From: Blepharisma stoltei
Taxonomy: Eukaryota > Ciliophora > Heterotrichea > Heterotrichida > Blepharismidae
NCBI GenBank assembly: GCA_914767885.1
Contig: CAJZBQ010000051.1
Location: 628,001 to 692,000 of the forward strand
Reading direction: 5' to 3'
Length of the DNA: 64,000 nucleotides
The notes under the pieces are model-generated. The model was not told where the DNA came from. It saw only the letters and a program-made list of their open reading frames with translations, and searched no databases. The position numbers and the translations under genes were made by a program. How positions within the stretch are numbered: the first letter of the stretch is position 1; each line of letters opens with the position of its first letter. Below, piece by piece: positions 20,949-32,900 of the stretch.

Positions 20949-22853
20949 TTAGTTTATTTTTTTATTTATTTTTCTTTTTATTGATTTCACTACTCGGAAA
21001 ATCTCCTTTTGATTTTTCAAAATTATTTTCATCAATTTTTCTTGCTTATTTTCTTCAGTATCCTCTGTTTGTAGCCAAGAGCTGCTGAATTTAGATGGAG
21101 ATCTTTCATTATTAATGTCTATTGTGCTTTGTCTGAATTGCTTTTTTAGCTCCTCTTGATCAAATTCAGCATTTCCTATCGTTTCTAGTAGTTCTCCGAT
21201 TTTCATTTCGCGGTTTAATGATTTTGTGAGCAGATCGTTTTTCTTTTCAGGGTACCCTTCATTTAGCATAAGCATAAATGCTTTCCTCGGCACAGCTAAA
21301 GCTTGCACAGGAGCTTCTCCAGCGGCGACATAATCAATTGATACTGGAGCTTTTGTTATGCATGAATAGTCTCCAATAACAGTTCTTCCACTTGAAAACT
21401 GAAGCAAGACTTTAGGAGCCCCATTAGCAAAGGTTTTACAATTAACTTTTCCTTTTGTAATAAAGAGTACTTCGTGAGCTTTTGTGCCCCTTTGTAAAAT
21501 AAGCTCTCCGGGCTGGAAGACTCTAGGTTGAAAATGAAATGCCAAATCATATTTAAAATTCCCTTGGCCGAGATACTCTTTAAACCAAAAAAAAACGTCG
21601 GAATATAATCGGTTTATTATTGAATTTATAATCGATCTAGGAAGCCACTGTAGATACTCGTGATCTATAGCAATAAGATCTTCATATGTTTCTGCTTTCC
21701 AATATTTTCCTGCAATATCTTTCAATCTGTTATGTTCTTTATAGTTAGCAAAATGGCAAACAATTTGAGCCCTAAGCTCTACTGGGATATCTCCATGTTT
21801 TTGTTCCAAATTTACAAGCCATTCATTTAGCTCTGCACTGTGGTCTGGTTCTGATAGAATTTCATTGAATTCTGAAACTGTGCTATTAAAAGTTGCCATA
21901 ATAATAGAATATGCTGCTATCCCAATAATAATTACTACGATCATGAATCCTTTTTCATATAAATTTACAGGCAAGAGATCTCCAAATCCAATTGTTAAAA
22001 GAGTAGTCGAAATATAATACATCGTCCTCAGCAACTTTTTGCTGTCTGAAAAGTGTTGCAAGTAAACGTCATCAAAATTGTGATCCCATTTCATGTACCA
22101 GCCTCTAAATAAGCAGGCTGTTGCATATATAAAAGTAAGCATAATGATTAGAAGCTGTGACAGCCTTCATGTCACATCAAAGATGAATCGGATTAAGTTT
22201 AGGTCATTTCCTTGCTTTGAAAATTTTATTATCTTGAATAAAGAACTCAAAAACTTGTACTGTAAGTTAAGGATTCGCGAGAATTTTAAGAATCTTAATA
22301 GTCTGATGATATATTCAACGTCTGGGTTAATGAATCTTCACGGCATTAGGCAGATTAAATCGACTAAAAATCAAGATTTTAAATATCTAATTGCTATAGA
22401 TCGATGCGATATAATAAGGTTATCACAGTAATCTTTATAGTCAGTAAAAAAAGAAAATATCAGATCAGCACCAAAAATGCATTGCATAATCGTATCTCAT
22501 ACCAAAGTGCCACCTTCTGGTGGGGTAAATGCTAAAAAATGCAAGCAGCTTCCAATTGAGTAAATAAGTAAAAAATCAATAAATGTGTTAAAAATGACCT
22601 TCCATTTGGTATTGTTATGGATGATAAATCGAGGCTTTTTGAAAGAATCCTTTAAAATCTGCTGATTGATAATTCTTTTTATTCCTTTAATATGATCAAA
22701 TTTTGGTTTCATGCCAGTTGCAATGGAATAAAGCTTATGGCGCTTATGAGGTTGAGTATTATACAGATTTCCCATAAGGAGCTTTGAATGCTCAGAAAAA
22801 TTATCATTTTGGTCTGTAGGCAGAGATTCTGCTGTTGCTAATCATCTCTTCAT
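20949..22853 (-). CDS. Cyclic-nucleotide-binding-domain K+ channel (uninterrupted paralogue)
   Basis: 634 residues, ATG at 22851-22853, TAA at 20949. TGA-Trp codons join frames that the standard code breaks. S1-S6 are visible; the S4-like segment (EYIIRLLRFLKFSRIL) has few, spaced basic residues. The pore carries TTLLTIGFGDLLP, the K+ selectivity filter GFG. S6 is followed by a C-linker and a CNBD (FQPGELILQRGTKAHEVLFITKGKV). The family is HCN/EAG/CNGK-like. The CNBD phosphate-binding stretch is not the canonical GE..L...R.A, so cyclic-nucleotide binding is uncertain. It lies in tandem with the paralogue at 22958-26731 (105 bp apart). It has no IES at all, a clean control for its neighbour. 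Confidence 0.92.
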
Positions 22854-22957
22854 TTAAATTAATAGATTTTATTAAATTCAGATATAGCCAGCTTAAAAAT
22901 GAATTAAATATATAAAAAACGATATTACAAATTTAAAGCTCTTTATAAATCCGATCG

Positions 22958-25900
22958 CTAATCGTCTTCATTTTCAAGTTTTTTTTTTGCAAACTCATCA
23001 CTAGGCACAGATGTATGCGTTCGAGATAGATTAAATCCTTTTTTACCTTCTAGATCGCTTACCTCCATGGTCTTCAAAAGCAATCTTTTTTTAGAAATAT
23101 TTCTCTTGATAGCCCTTATTTTTCTTTTCAAGTCATGCTCACACTTCTGTAACTTTTTCTTAATTTCAGCTTCAAAACTGTCTTCAGCACGAACTATTGG
23201 AGTTGTTTCAAAATAATCTGCTGCCATACTTGACCTTCTTAAATCAACGTCTACAATTTCAGAGTTTTTATTTACAAGATCACTTCTATTTCTTCGGTTA
23301 AGCTTTTTCTCTGCCTGAGCTATTGCGCTAATCAACAATAATCACTTACTACTATTTAGCTCCATAGCACTTCATTACTGCTCATTAATCTGCACAGTCC
23401 TTGCCGTTTTCCTCTTCCGAAAAGGGTCTGCCAAGGTTCTCGGAGCTATTAAGCTTTCTAGCTACAGTAGTATAGAAAAGAGCTGATTTCACCAGGCATT
23501 TTAGTGTCTAACCTTAGCTATTGCAAGTTGAATTTTATTTTCTCTGTTTGTAGATTTAATAATCAGTTCTTTTTTCTTGACAGGATATCCTTCATTTAAA
23601 ATTAATAAAAATGCTTTTTTAGGTACAGCGAAAGCCTGAACTATACTTTTGCTTTTTATTAAGGATCCCCCCCCCTCATTTGTCCAATTTTCTAGTCTTT
23701 TATCATTTGTCCATTTTTCTAGTTTTTTTTATAGGAAAAAAAATTTGTTTAGACCTCATTGTCCAATTTTCTAGTCAAAATTTTGATAGAAAAAAAAATT
23801 TTTCAGGACTCAATTGTCTCATTTTCTAGTTTTTTTACAGTAAAATACTAAAATTTAGGACACTCGAAAAATCGAAAAATGACTAGAAAATGGGACAAAT
23901 CATTTTTGACTAGATTTTGGGACAAATGAGGGGGGGGATCCTTACATAATTGACAGATACTGGGGTATTCATCAATATAGAAAAATCGCCTACCACAGTT
24001 CTTCCTTTATTAAATTGCAATATTGTCTTATATTTGCCATTTATTAAAGTTTCGCATATAACCTTTCCATTTAAAATAAAAAGCACTTCTTTGGCTTTTT
24101 CTCCTTTTTCATATATCCTCTCTTCTGGTTCAAATAATCTAGGCTGGAAATGGAATATTAAATCATATTTAAAATCTGAATTTCCAAAGTAGTTTTTAAA
24201 CCAAAAAAATATATCTGTAAATAAAGAATTAAAAATGTTTTTTATCAGAGATTTTGGTAAATGCGTTAAATATTCATTTTCAATAGTCGCTATTTCATCA
24301 TAAGTTTCAGCAGTCCAATATTTTCCAGCTAAGTCCTTTAAGCGATCGTTTTCTCAATAGTTGACAAAATGTTCACTCCCCCCCATCCTTGATCGAACGA
24401 TTGACTGTAAAAATTCTTAAAAATTGGGGAAATTAACCCCCATCCTTGATCAAACGATTTTCATATCATGCAAATTTTTATATATATAAAAATATATTAG
24501 TTATCAAAAGCTTGGGAAGATGTACCTAATGAAGTTTGTTTTCAGAGCTTTTAGACTACAGAAAGCAACGGAATCAACTATTCGAAGTGATTTAGTCATC
24601 AGCCTAGGCTTAAAAACTCAATAATCTAATAAAATAGAGATTCTTTAAAATTTAAAATAAAAATTAATTTAATAAGGAACAAATTACAATTTATACAGTT
24701 TTAAAAAGGGTAACTAATAAATCAAAATATTAAAAATTGGTATTCTTATGAAATTAATTCAATTTTTTGCTGTAAAAATAATTATTTAATACTCTTAACC
24801 CTCTTATTTTAAAAGTAAATAAAAATATATATATATATATATATATTTTATTTTATATATAAATTTTTTTCCCAAAAAATTTTTAACCCCCATCCTTGAT
24901 TGAACGATGGCGAGCTGTTCGATCAAGGATGGGGGGGAGTCAATAATTTTTGTTCGAATATCTTTTGGGATTTCTCCATGCTTTATTTCAATAGAATTAA
25001 GTCAAGACTTCAAGTCAGAGTTTCAGTCTGGCTCAGATAGTATAAAATTGAACTCCGAGACTGAACTAATAAAAAGTCCCATCGCGTATGAATAAAAGGC
25101 AATCCCAATAATAATGACAACTATCATAAATGCTCTTTCATATAAATTTACAGGTACATAATCGCCAAATCCTAGAGTTGCAAGGGTTGTTGTCATAAAG
25201 TAAAGTGTATGAAACAGTCTATTTGAAGAAGTTGCTTCTTTATCAAAATAATGGTCTGCAAAGTTATCTGGAAAGAAGCTGCTATATCAATAGAACAAGC
25301 ATCCAACCGAGTATATAGAAAAACACATAATAATTAAATACCTCCAAAGATTTCTAATGCAGCCTATTAGAAAGCGGACTTTATTTAAGTCATTTACTAT
25401 TTTTGAAAATTTCATAATTTTGAACGAATCATTTTACTCCCCCCCCCCTCCGTGAGCGAACAAAAAAATTTTGTTCGCTCACGGAGGGGGGTTAATTTTT
25501 TTTTTTAAAAACAATTTATATATAAATTTTATAAAAAATATTTTTTTCGAAATTTAAAAAAATCCTAATTTGCAAAAATTGGGAAGCAAATATTAATTTA
25601 ATTTGCAAAATTTATGTTTTAAAACGCAATTTGTTTAAAATTAAACAGAATTAGCTCTAGATTTCATTATACTAATTATCACTTATATATCAAAATTTTT
25701 TTCCATTAAAATTTTTTCTATTAAAAAATTTTTTTGTTCACTCACGGAGGGTGGGTTTTTGGTCAAAAAATGGCGATTTTTCTAATGGTTTTGTTCGCTC
25801 ACGGAGGGGGGGGGGAGTTAGCATTTTGTTAAATATTTTTAGCACTCGCTCAATTCGGAAAAATCTTAAATTTCTGATTAAATATTCTAAATCAAACCAG

Positions 25901-26731
25901 ATATAACGGAAAGGTATGAGACAGAGCACATCTCTAAAGAATCGAAATTTCATATATCGCAATATAATCTTCCTATGTGAAACCACTGTATCCCCATTAG
26001 AATTTTGGTAGTCAGTAAAAAATTTTAATATTAAATCTACTCCAAATATACACTGCATTATTATATCAAGAGTTTCATATATATTTTCAGGTCTTCCAAA
26101 TGCTAACTCCCTCCCTTCGTGAGCGAACAAAACTATTGAAAAAATCCCTGTTTTTCGACCAATAGCCCACCCCTCTATGAGCGAACTAAAATTTTTTATG
26201 AAAACAAATTTTTGATATATAAGTGATAACTAATATAATGAAACCTCTAGCTAATTCTGATTAATTTCGAACTAATTGCGTTTTAAAGCATACTTACAAA
26301 TTAAATTAATATTGCTTTCCAATTATTGCGAATTGGGATTTTTTAGAAAAAAAACAATTAACCCATCTCCGTGGGCAAACAAAATTTCTTGTTCGCTCAC
26401 GGAGGGGAAGTAAATAAAATAAAGAGGTAATTAATGAATATCCGATCAAAAAATCAATAAAGTTATCATAAAGCATCTTTCACTTGGATTTATTGCTGAT
26501 CACTCAACGAGATTTGTTCTTTTTTTTATTTAGTATAGTGTATTTCAACGATTTATGGAAAAAATTATCAAGAATTGATTTTCGATGATGATGGTTTGAA
26601 AAAAGCGTTTTTTGTCTCTTTATTTTGGCTATTTGATCGCTATATAATGTTCCCATAATCAAATTGATATGCTCGTATTGGCTTTCAACGTTATCTGTTG
26701 GCAAAGACTCACCGGTGATAATCTGTTTCAT
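22958..26731 (-). CDS. Cyclic-nucleotide-binding-domain K+ channel (paralogue broken by five insertions)
   Basis: Start ATG 26731, stop 22958. Removing four MITE/IESs and one retroposon gives about 677 residues aligning end to end with the channel at 20949-22853: same S1 (DNFIDFLIGYSLITSLFYLAF), pore (TTTLATLGFGDYVP) and CNBD (EKGEKAKEVLFILNGKV). It adds a C-terminal lysine-rich helical tail (KKLQKCEHDLKRKIRAIKRN). One junction (25434/25818) leaves one base too many; dropping one T in a TTTT run gives the residue spacing of the paralogue. Known family role: voltage- or ligand-modulated K+ conductance. It sits between the clean paralogue and the Ca-type channels. Confidence 0.88.
23327..23515. 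mobile_element. Short retroposon with 9-bp TSD
   Basis: AGCTATTGC flanks it (23318-23326; 23516-23524), a period of 198 bp, divisible by three. Exact removal joins IQLAIAQAEKKLN, which fits the channel C-terminus. Orientation is unclear because no tandem tail is seen; CCATTTTAGTGTNTA-like sequence near the right edge resembles the end of the 53.3-kb element. Confidence 0.75.
23662..23941. mobile_element. MITE/IES with 25-bp TIRs (GGATCC family), TTA-flanked
   Basis: The terminal inverted repeat TAAGGATCCCCCCCCTCATT, extended by TGTCC, is perfect at both ends; TTA flanks at 23659 and 23942. Internally CATTTGTCCNATTTTCTAGT recurs four or more times in both orientations. It lies in the CNBD coding region; the joint reads VSVNYVIKSKSIVQ, matching the paralogue. 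It is the only copy of this family in the window. Confidence 0.92.
24376..24939. mobile_element. Family B MITE/IES with TCA flanks (no TA)
   Basis: Flanked by TCA at 24373-24375 and 24940-24942. Two direct copies of CCATCCTTGATCRAACGATT at the left, and a hairpin of CCATCCTTGATTGAACGATGG and its inverse at the right (24891-24936). The joint must keep exactly one TCA: this gives RTKIIEHFVNYWENDRLKD, aligning with the paralogue. A TA-to-TA cut cannot be made at these borders. Confidence 0.92.
25437..25817 (+). mobile_element. Family A MITE/IES, TTA-flanked, joint one base out
   Basis: A near-identical twin of the 5.3-kb copy, same orientation; TTA at 25434-25436 and 25818-25820. It lies between S4 and S5 of the channel. 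Joining leaves CTA AAA TGA TTC, whereas the downstream homology (FKIMKFSKIVNDLNKVRF) needs one A fewer. Confidence 0.9.
26107..26410 (-). mobile_element. Family A MITE/IES, inverted and diverged, TAA-flanked
   Basis: TAA at 26104-26106 and 26411-26413. The GTGAGCGAAC motif is kept at both ends; the core is shortened and diverged. It lies in the S1-S2 region of the channel; the joint reads LFYLAFGRPENIYE and is in frame with the homologous paralogue segment. Confidence 0.9.
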
Positions 26732-26959
26732 CTGGCAATTTTATTTAAATATATTTATTAATTTTATCAAATATAGAAAAGCATATATGCTAACTAAATG
26801 TGCGTCAACAATTAATAAATTTGTAAAAAAGCTAAAATATATTTTTCATTAGATTTTAGATTACTTATTTTAGAATTTCTTGCTATAGCATGTTGATATT
26901 ATTATATATCTATTTAAAAAATAATATAATCTATTCGAATCATAGTATGAAAATTTATT

Positions 26960-29900
26960 TTATAAAGTATGTTCAGAAATATCTTGATTTCCAGTCTGAA
27001 ATTCAGAAGCAGCCGAATTTTCACCAGGATATTCAACTTCTGAAAACTGAGGCGTGATACTAATAGAACTCGTATCTTTTTCCCTCCTCTTTTTTGTTCA
27101 ATTTTTTCAGCTTCTAAATACACTTCTAGCATATATCATTGCAAAGAATAAATTTGTTTTGCCTTTGCCCTTCAATTGATTATTCTATATAAATTTTACT
27201 CTAAATTCTGAATTGAACCCTGTACTTATTTTATCTCTAATTATCTGAAGCTTTTTAATGGTAGTGTTTTCTTCTTTTCTTATCAATTTCTGTGATTTTT
27301 TGTCTAAATGTTTAACTAAGCCAATTGCGTGCTTTCTTTTAAGGACTGCAAAAAGCATATCATTATAATATATGTATCCTTCAGAATCTATATGAATATT
27401 CATAATTGACAACAGTTTAATAACTTTCTCATGTGGGGTATCCAATGGGACTCCTAAATCTTCGCCTAAGGAGTACATAAGCTCAACAATAAATTTGTAA
27501 TGAATCCTTATTCCTTCACTTGCCACTGAATAAATTGCCCAAGCTTTTTTGAATTTCTTTACATCTTTATTGAAAATGATTACTCCACTTTTTGCATCAT
27601 TGGCAAAATCTTGATAGTCTTGCAAAATTACCATCACAAAAACGTTAAGCATAACAAAAGTAGTCGCTGCTATAAAAGTGCATCAATATATATAAGAAAC
27701 CGTTTCCCCAGCTGACGAATTCGCACAATCAAACATGGCATCAGGTCAGTTTTCACCTGTTGAGTGTCTAAAGAGCTTAACTAAGGCCTTATCGAAATTA
27801 TGCATGTTGCTATAATCATCGAACATAACCCCATTGTCAATAGAGTGATAAAGAAACACCCCAAGTATTGCATAAATAATATAAATCAGCAGTAAAACTG
27901 ATGAAACATTTAGAATTGAAGGTATTGAATAGGAAACCAAAGTGATCAACTCCTGAAGCGTTTTGAATTTCTTTACAAGTCTAATAATACGAGTCACCCT
28001 CAGAACCCTTACCGTTCTAATGACTTGTGGAGCCCTGCTCAAAACTGAACTCCCTGAAGAAATATAATAAGTCATGATTAAATCAATAATAGACGAAACT
28101 ACAACAAAAAAATCAAACCTGTTCCATCTATCTCCAAAATAAGTCACTCCCATTCCGGTTATTTTTATGATTCCTTCACCTATAAATACATAGGTGAACG
28201 CAGAATTTAAATTTTCCAGTACACTTGTCCATGTTTCAGAGGCTTGCTCATAGTAAAGGCACATCACAATGAAATTGAATATAATGCAAGTGCTTACAAA
28301 TGCTTCAAAAGTCCAGTGCGCTTGCATTGTATAAAAAAATAATTGAAATTTATTTTCAGGCTTGTTTGATTTTTCTATTTGAGGCTTTGATTGGGAAATC
28401 AAGGTTTGGAGCTCGACTCATACCATCTGCTCTTTAGAAAGGATAAGTGAAGCTAAGGAGCTCTCATTTTTTTTAGCTTCAGTGAATTTTTCAAAGATGA
28501 CACCAGCTAAAAGGTTGATGAAAAAAATTGATGATATGGTTAAATGGATTATGAAATATACAGCAGCACTTGGGAAATATCCTTGAATAGGAGCATGACC
28601 ATAAATAAAATTGCTTGAGTGAGAGAAAGTTAGCGGAGCTAACTTCGCTTGAAGCGAAAGCAATTTTATTTATGGGGTTGGGTTTTACCTTGAGAACTTC
28701 TGCACAGCAACAGCGGTTTAACTTTGGAGATAACCAGAAGAACTGTTCCTCAATGCGCTCAAGACTCTCAGATCTTTACCCCTCAGCACATCCAAAGGAG
28801 GTGGAGCCTTAGGCGGAGCACGAGCAGGAGCTGAGTCGGAATAAAGCCGTGGCGGCAGCGATGCCCGTCGAAGCCGGAACGCCTTATTTACTCGTGCCCT
28901 GGCGATCAAAAGGGATCGATCCAGAGGTTCCTGGGCCCGACACGTGGATAAATATGGTGGCAGCTCTCGAGTTGGCTACCCCTTAGTGGACGTAAAGCGT
29001 TATAGATAATTAAGATTAAGATAAGAATAGGAGCATGACCATCTTTATAGCCACTTATTGTTAGAAACATGTAATCCGGCCAATTTTCTTGGGTTGTCAA
29101 TATAAATGAAGCTATCATAGCATCTGGGACGCTATCAAAATTGAAATTTGAGTTCACCCAATCATATCCTAAAGATTGGCAATCGTCTATGTTATCAATA
29201 TTTCCGTTAGAGCATTTATACAATTTTCCACCAAATAGCGATACCCCTAGAATAGCAAAAATAAGCCAAACAAGTAAAATGACAATTGCTACATTAAAAA
29301 CTCCTATAAGTGACTCTATCAAGGCGTTAATCATAATTTTCATTTGAATATTGTGGCTTATAATTCTCAGGGGTCTCAAAATTCTAAGCAGCCTTAGAAC
29401 TTTAATCACAGGGACATTTAAATTTGTTAAAGCAAGATCAATAAAATGGCATTCGGTTCGAGAGAAATTAGCTTTGCTAATTTTCTCTCCCTCATGGAAT
29501 TTTATTTATGGGGTTAGGTTTTCACTCGAGAACTTCTGGACAGCAATAGCGGTTTAACTCTGGGGATAACCAGAGGAACTGCTCCTCAGTCCTCTCAAGA
29601 TTTCGGGCTTTTACCTCTCAGCACATCTCCAAGGGAAGATGACCCTCAGGCGGAACACGCGCAGGAGCTGAGTCTAGACAAGGGCGACGGCATCGCGCCC
29701 GGTGAGACGTGCAGCAAGGCTGGTGTAGTAGGAGTTGATAGAAGGCTTGGCCAGGGCTGACCTGTACCAAGATGGCTCGCCTACGTCACTAGTTTTGCCA
29801 TAGGTCCATTTTGGGCTGCGGCACTAGACACCTTAAACACCAGATAATTAGTTAAGTTAAGTTAAAGCAAGATCAATAAATTGATAGTGTCACTATCATA

Positions 29901-32900
29901 AAATCTAATTGACACCAGGAATCTCTAAGATAAGATCCTTTCGATATCAGAAAACCCATTGAAATGCTTTTTATGACACCCTCTATACCAAAAAGTATTG
30001 TAAAAGCTATATCAAAATAATAAGAAATTACAACTCTTGTATCATCTTCAGAGTAGTCAAGCAGATAAGTATCCCAAATCAATTTTAGTGTGCTACCCAT
30101 AATTACAAATAGTATAAAGCCTTCGAACTTTTGACTACTGGTCAATTTATATGCAGCCTTCCTCAAAAAGTTATTTTTTGAAAATACGAAAAAGCTTCTT
30201 TCACATTCAATTCCTTGATATAAAGTTTTAGTATCTTTTTTAGTACTCGCTGTATGCAAATCATCTAACTCCCCCCCTCCGTGAGTGAACAAAACCATTG
30301 GAAAAAAATCACCATTTTTTGCCTAAAAACCCACCCTCCGTGAGTAACAAAAATTTTTTTAATAGAAAAAACTTTTTATGGAAAAAATTTTTGCTATATA
30401 AGCGATAATTAGTATAATGAAATCTCGAGTTATTCTATTTAATTTTTAAACGAATTGCGTTTTAAAATATAAATTTTATAAATTAAATTAATATTTGCTT
30501 TCCAATTTTTATAGAAGTGAAATTTTTTTAAATTTCGAAAAAAAAAATTTTGTTCACTCACAGAGGGGGAGAGTAAGTAAACGTTTTCTTCACTACCACT
30601 ATCGCTATCACTGTCACTTAAATCTTCAAGCATTTTTAGCCTTTTTTCTTTCTTTTTTCTTATCCTGGCTGTCATAGAAAAGATGCTGCTTCTCCTCTCA
30701 CTTTTTGTTGAGATTGAATCAGTATCATCATCTTCGTCTTCATTTGAGAACATATCAAGGACTAAAGCCAAAAATATGTTTAATAAAATCTCATTTCCTA
30801 ATACTAGTCACCAAGCTGGAAATAGCACACCCGAATACCCATATGTTGATCTCATGCATACATATTGTATATAATTTCAGCTCTCAGCAGTCATTATCTG
30901 AAAAATTGAAATAAAAGAAAAATAAAAATCATTGAAATTGTATTTATACTTAGACTCTGTAAAATCAAGTTTTCCTGCAAATAGTTGGAGACCAATGATA
31001 GTAAAAATCAAAAGAAAAAGTAAAACAAAAATCATTAAATAAAAAAAATTTGCAAGGTTTTTTGATAATTTGTTGATTATATGGGTCATGGTCTGAAGAT
31101 ATCTAAAAAGCCTGACAACTCTGATAACTCTGAAAATTCTTAAAATTCTGATTGCCCATAATGCTTTAAACGAAGTTCCTGAGTCTGCTAGAAATAGATA
31201 CTCAATTAAGCCTAAAACAGTTATAACACCATCAAAGATGTTCATTTTTTCTCTGCAATAGTCAGCAAACCCAAGGCCTAAAACTTTTATCCCCATTTCT
31301 GCAACAAAAATAATTGTAAAAACAGAATTCATTGTAGTGAGAGTTGACTCAGTAGATGAATCAATGCCATAATGGTTGATTGATAAAACTATTGTATTCG
31401 TAGCCACGCATAAAATCATCACATAACTAAAGCATTTGCTTTTGGAAATCACTTTTAATGGATATGAAAACTTTTGTCATGTTCCTAAAGCACCTCGGCT
31501 TCATACCCTGTATTTCATGCTGTCCATTTTTTCTTTATATTCATTTGCTTTTATTCCATCATTCGAATTTATATCATATCCTGACCAGTCTCCAATAACA
31601 TTATTTGTTATTTTGTCCTTCTCTTTCACTTTTTTGATTATTAAAGGGACTTCAATTGAAGTCATATAAAATGCTATCTTGGCTCTGAATTTTGTGCATA
31701 AAAAATTAAAAACTTCAGGCTTGTCGCCTATGTTTCTATATCTGTCCAAAACATCTAAAACATTGTTATCTCATTTTTGAGTAAGACTTTCTAAATCACT
31801 CAATACGCTTTTTCCTCCTCTATAGACAAATGTATATTTTTTTGATAGGCTATGCTCATTTTGGGTATCTTCTCCATTCAAAACATCATAAATAGAATCT
31901 GATGAGATTTCGTTGTTTTCGTCAATATGAGCTTTAAGTTTTGTGGATTCAGGAACATTTTTAAGTTTTTGCACTAAATCTTTTCGAATTTTTATATTTT
32001 TTACCTTTGTTAGCAGAGGTGTTAATGTTTTAGTTGAAGTAATTTTTGATAGGGTTCTTTTGGGTGTGTTTTGGAATAAAGATGTCATTCTTGATAGCAA
32101 ACTCCCTTTGCGTGTCATAGAATCTTTAGGCTCATCACTTACAGAATGAGAGTTCATCATGCTCAGCGTCATTTCTGCAGGTTTTCCTGGGTTTAGTAAA
32201 TCGTCTTCAAAACTGTCAGCTGAGAATTTGTTTGGGTATTTCAAATTTCTTTTCTCGCTGAGAGGCTGCGAAGTGGTAAAGTTATGAGCGTCGAACGCAA
32301 TTTTTGGAGAAGGCAAGCTGTCATTTTGGTCTTTAACTGCTGCATCTTTATTATTGATGTTATTTTCAAGTGAATTCATATCTAGAAAATCAGAAAAAGC
32401 ATAATCCATAATTTTAGGCTTTGCTTGCTGAAAAATTCCGCTCATTTTGAGTTTTTTTGAATTTAGGATTATAATTTGATCCCCAGATCTTTTATTTCTA
32501 TCCAAACGCGGAATTTCTTCTTTTTCCTCACGGTTGCCTTGAATTAAGCTATTTTCTGGGTCTGAATCAGATTTATCCATTTTTGATGGATTCCCTTCTT
32601 TATTTATTGCGTCATTTTCCGGAATTAAATTCTCCAATATCGAAGAATCAGCCGATTCTTCATCCTCAATTACATCTTTCGATTTTTGTTTCAAACGGGC
32701 CTTTTCCATTTCTTTGGAAAAGTTTGAAAATAAAATGACTTCCATAAGGTTCAAGACCAAAAAAGTCCCAATGAATATCAATGTAATAGAAAAAATAATT
32801 GCCATTGGCTGATTAAAAGCCTTTTCTTCAATCCTCATTATATCGCTCCAGCTTTCTTGGCTGATCGACGTAAAGCATTGTAAAAATCCCATCATGACAT

